From positions 2,480,001 to 2,544,000 of the forward strand of contig NZ_CP134876.1 of NCBI RefSeq assembly GCF_032108445.1: a stretch of 64,000 nt of DNA. Direction: 5' to 3'. Below the pieces are notes generated by a model. The model had not been told where the DNA came from and ran no database searches. It was given only the letters and a program-made list of their open reading frames with translations. Positions 62,967 through 64,000 of the stretch are shown here, in pieces (within the stretch, counting starts at the first letter, position 1; each line of letters opens with the position of its first letter). The position numbers and the translations under genes were made by a program. The DNA is from Micromonospora halotolerans. Its GTDB lineage: Bacteria > Actinomycetota > Actinomycetes > Mycobacteriales > Micromonosporaceae.

Positions 62967-63015
62967 CGATTTCCTTCCCGATGGAGCGGCCAGGGTGCAA
63001 CGCCCCCTCGGCGTT

Positions 63016-63843
63016 CTACCTGCTCGGCGACGCTGCGTCAATGCCCGGAAGATCATCGTGAAGCGACCGCAACGCGTCGACCACCTGCGGCCAGGCCGCC
63101 GAGTCCGGTGCGATCAGCCCGAAATGCTCGCAATTGGGCAGCTCAATCAGCGTGGCCGGGCTGCCGGCGGCCCGGGCGGCCGCCACCCAGGACCGGCTGA
63201 TGGCGATCGGGACCTGCCGGTCGAGGAGGCCGTGCATGACTACTGTCCGTGGTCGTACCGGCACCAATGCCGATGGATCCGCAGCGGCGTACCGGTCCGG
63301 GAAATCGGCCGGGCCGCCGCCGAGCAGCGCGGCCACCGCGCCGGAGTCCAGATCCAGCCGGTACGCCTCGGCCAGGTCCGCGACCGGCGCCAGCGCCAGC
63401 ACACCGCCGACCGTGGCCGGGGCGTGCGCGGCGACGCACAGCGCCAGGTGCCCGCCGGCCGAGTGGCCCACGACGATCGGCGGGGCGGATGCCACCAGGC
63501 CGGGCAGCGCGGCCGCGGCCAACCCGGGCAGCGCCGCCACCCCGGCCAGCACGTCGGTGAGCGTGTGCGGCCAGCCCCCGCCCGGCTGGCCGGTACGCCG
63601 GTACTCGACCTGGGCGACCGGGTGGCCGAGCGCGGCCAGCGCCGCCGCCATCGGGCCGGTGTGGGTGCGGTCGTACTCGGCCCGCCAGAAACCGCCGTGC
63701 ACCACGACCACCAGCCGGCGGGGCGGCCCGTCGCCGGCCGGCCGGCGCAGGTCGGCGCACTGGTCCGGGTGGTCGCCGTAGGCGACGGTGGCGTCCGGCG
63801 GCGGGGCCGGCCGGGTCAGCACGGCGCGCGGGTCTGCGGGCAT
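63016..63843 (-). CDS. alpha/beta hydrolase, kynurenine formamidase-like
   Basis: A 275-residue esterase-fold enzyme with the oxyanion motif VVHGGFWRAEYD, the nucleophile elbow VGHSAGGHLAL and a late histidine in NCEHFGLI. The HGGxW motif is typical of arylformamidases of tryptophan breakdown, but other carboxylesterases share it. The binding-protein gene begins 50 bp downstream on the same strand. Confidence 0.82.
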   Translation of the reverse strand: MPADPRAVLTRPAPPPDATVAYGDHPDQCADLRRPAGDGPPRRLVVVVHGGFWRAEYDRTHTGPMAAALAALGHPVAQVEYRRTGQPGGGWPHTLTDVLAGVAALPGLAAAALPGLVASAPPIVVGHSAGGHLALCVAAHAPATVGGVLALAPVADLAEAYRLDLDSGAVAALLGGGPADFPDRYAAADPSALVPVRPRTVVMHGLLDRQVPIAISRSWVAAARAAGSPATLIELPNCEHFGLIAPDSAAWPQVVDALRSLHDDLPGIDAASPSR

Positions 63844-63938
63844 GACGGCGACGGTAGCGCGCCCCCGGCCGGGTGGTACCCGGCCCGGCAGCCGGTCCGG
63901 GCGCGTGCCCGTGGTGGCGGTGGGTAAAGATGGGTCCC

Positions 63939-64000
63939 ATGACCGAAGCGCGCTTCGCCGGACAGGACGACGAACAGGGCAACGATGGCATCCCCGGCAC
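63939..64000 (+). CDS. 5' end of an unidentified gene, cut by right edge
   Basis: ATG at 63939 opens 20 codons (MTEARFAGQDDEQGNDGIPG) to the window end with no stop. It is divergent from the formamidase-like gene. The polar N-terminus is not diagnostic. Tryptophan 2,3-dioxygenase or kynureninase would fit the neighbour but is only a guess. Confidence 0.5.
   Translation, partial: MTEARFAGQDDEQGNDGIPG

Noticed and set aside
1..64000. CRISPR arrays, rRNA, tRNA, insertion sequences, prophage or oriC
   Set aside because: Read for spaced direct repeats, transposase or integrase motifs and RNA gene sequences and found none. Genes typical of the oriC flank are present at the left, but dnaA, dnaN, rpmH and parAB are not.

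Overview
The window reads as a stretch of chromosome from a high-GC actinobacterium, most probably a member of the Micromonosporaceae. The signs are third-codon positions almost always G or C, frequent GTG and TTG starts, many 4-base overlaps between genes, leaderless -10 boxes just before start codons, and a core gene order shared (from memory) with Streptomyces and Mycobacterium. oriC should lie to the left, because the first genes are the cwlM-trxA-trxB-sigM-murJ-pcnA block that flanks parAB and dnaA in those genera. No rRNA, tRNA, CRISPR array, insertion sequence or prophage was found.

Layout. Positions 1-9846 hold the peptidoglycan and redox block: cwlM (cut by the left edge), the trxB-trxA operon behind a textbook SigR-type promoter, sigM with its membrane anti-sigma factor, a membrane pseudokinase, murJ, and pcnA in the opposite direction. 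Positions 10022-18237 hold a secreted subtilase with six C-terminal beta-trefoil-type repeats, a flotillin/NfeD pair, a SigE-family sigma factor overlapping a membrane beta-propeller protein, ogt, and padR-ino1 behind a perfect 11-bp inverted-repeat operator. Positions 18346-32182 hold DUF5318, ponA, two large membrane proteins, nfo, the rpsF-ssb-rpsR-rplI operon with a recognisable S6:S18 autoregulatory leader, a repeat-rich membrane protein, and dnaB.

Positions 32201-37939 are accessory: a mycothiol-dependent enzyme, a zinc-ribbon protein, a phosphoribosyltransferase, a glycosyltransferase and an active-looking GGDEF-EAL protein. Next comes an unusually AT-rich gap carrying the stub of a SARP-type regulator. 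Positions 38621-58089 hold molybdenum cofactor synthesis in three separated groups (moaC-mog-moeA-moaE; moaD and moaA; fdhD, mobA and DUF6457). Between them lie membrane glycosyltransferase, DoxX, GNAT, an Orc/Cdc6-like ATPase with a strong palindromic upstream region, an LppU-like protein, EamA, a prepilin peptidase, a large endonuclease Q-UvrD helicase fusion, a phosphoesterase and a fructosamine kinase. Positions 58178-64000 hold a chaperone-fold protein, a quinone oxidoreductase, an Lrp regulator divergent from ddaH, a branched-chain-type binding lipoprotein, a kynurenine-formamidase-like hydrolase and the first codons of one more gene.

The most notable items are the single-polypeptide endonuclease Q-helicase fusion (48274-51474), the ATPase with repeated GTCTAGC-N6-GCTAGAC palindromes (44189-45547), consensus DnaA boxes in three intergenic regions roughly 24 kb apart, the rpsF leader that sequesters its own ribosome binding site, and the truncated regulator in the AT-rich island next to moaC.
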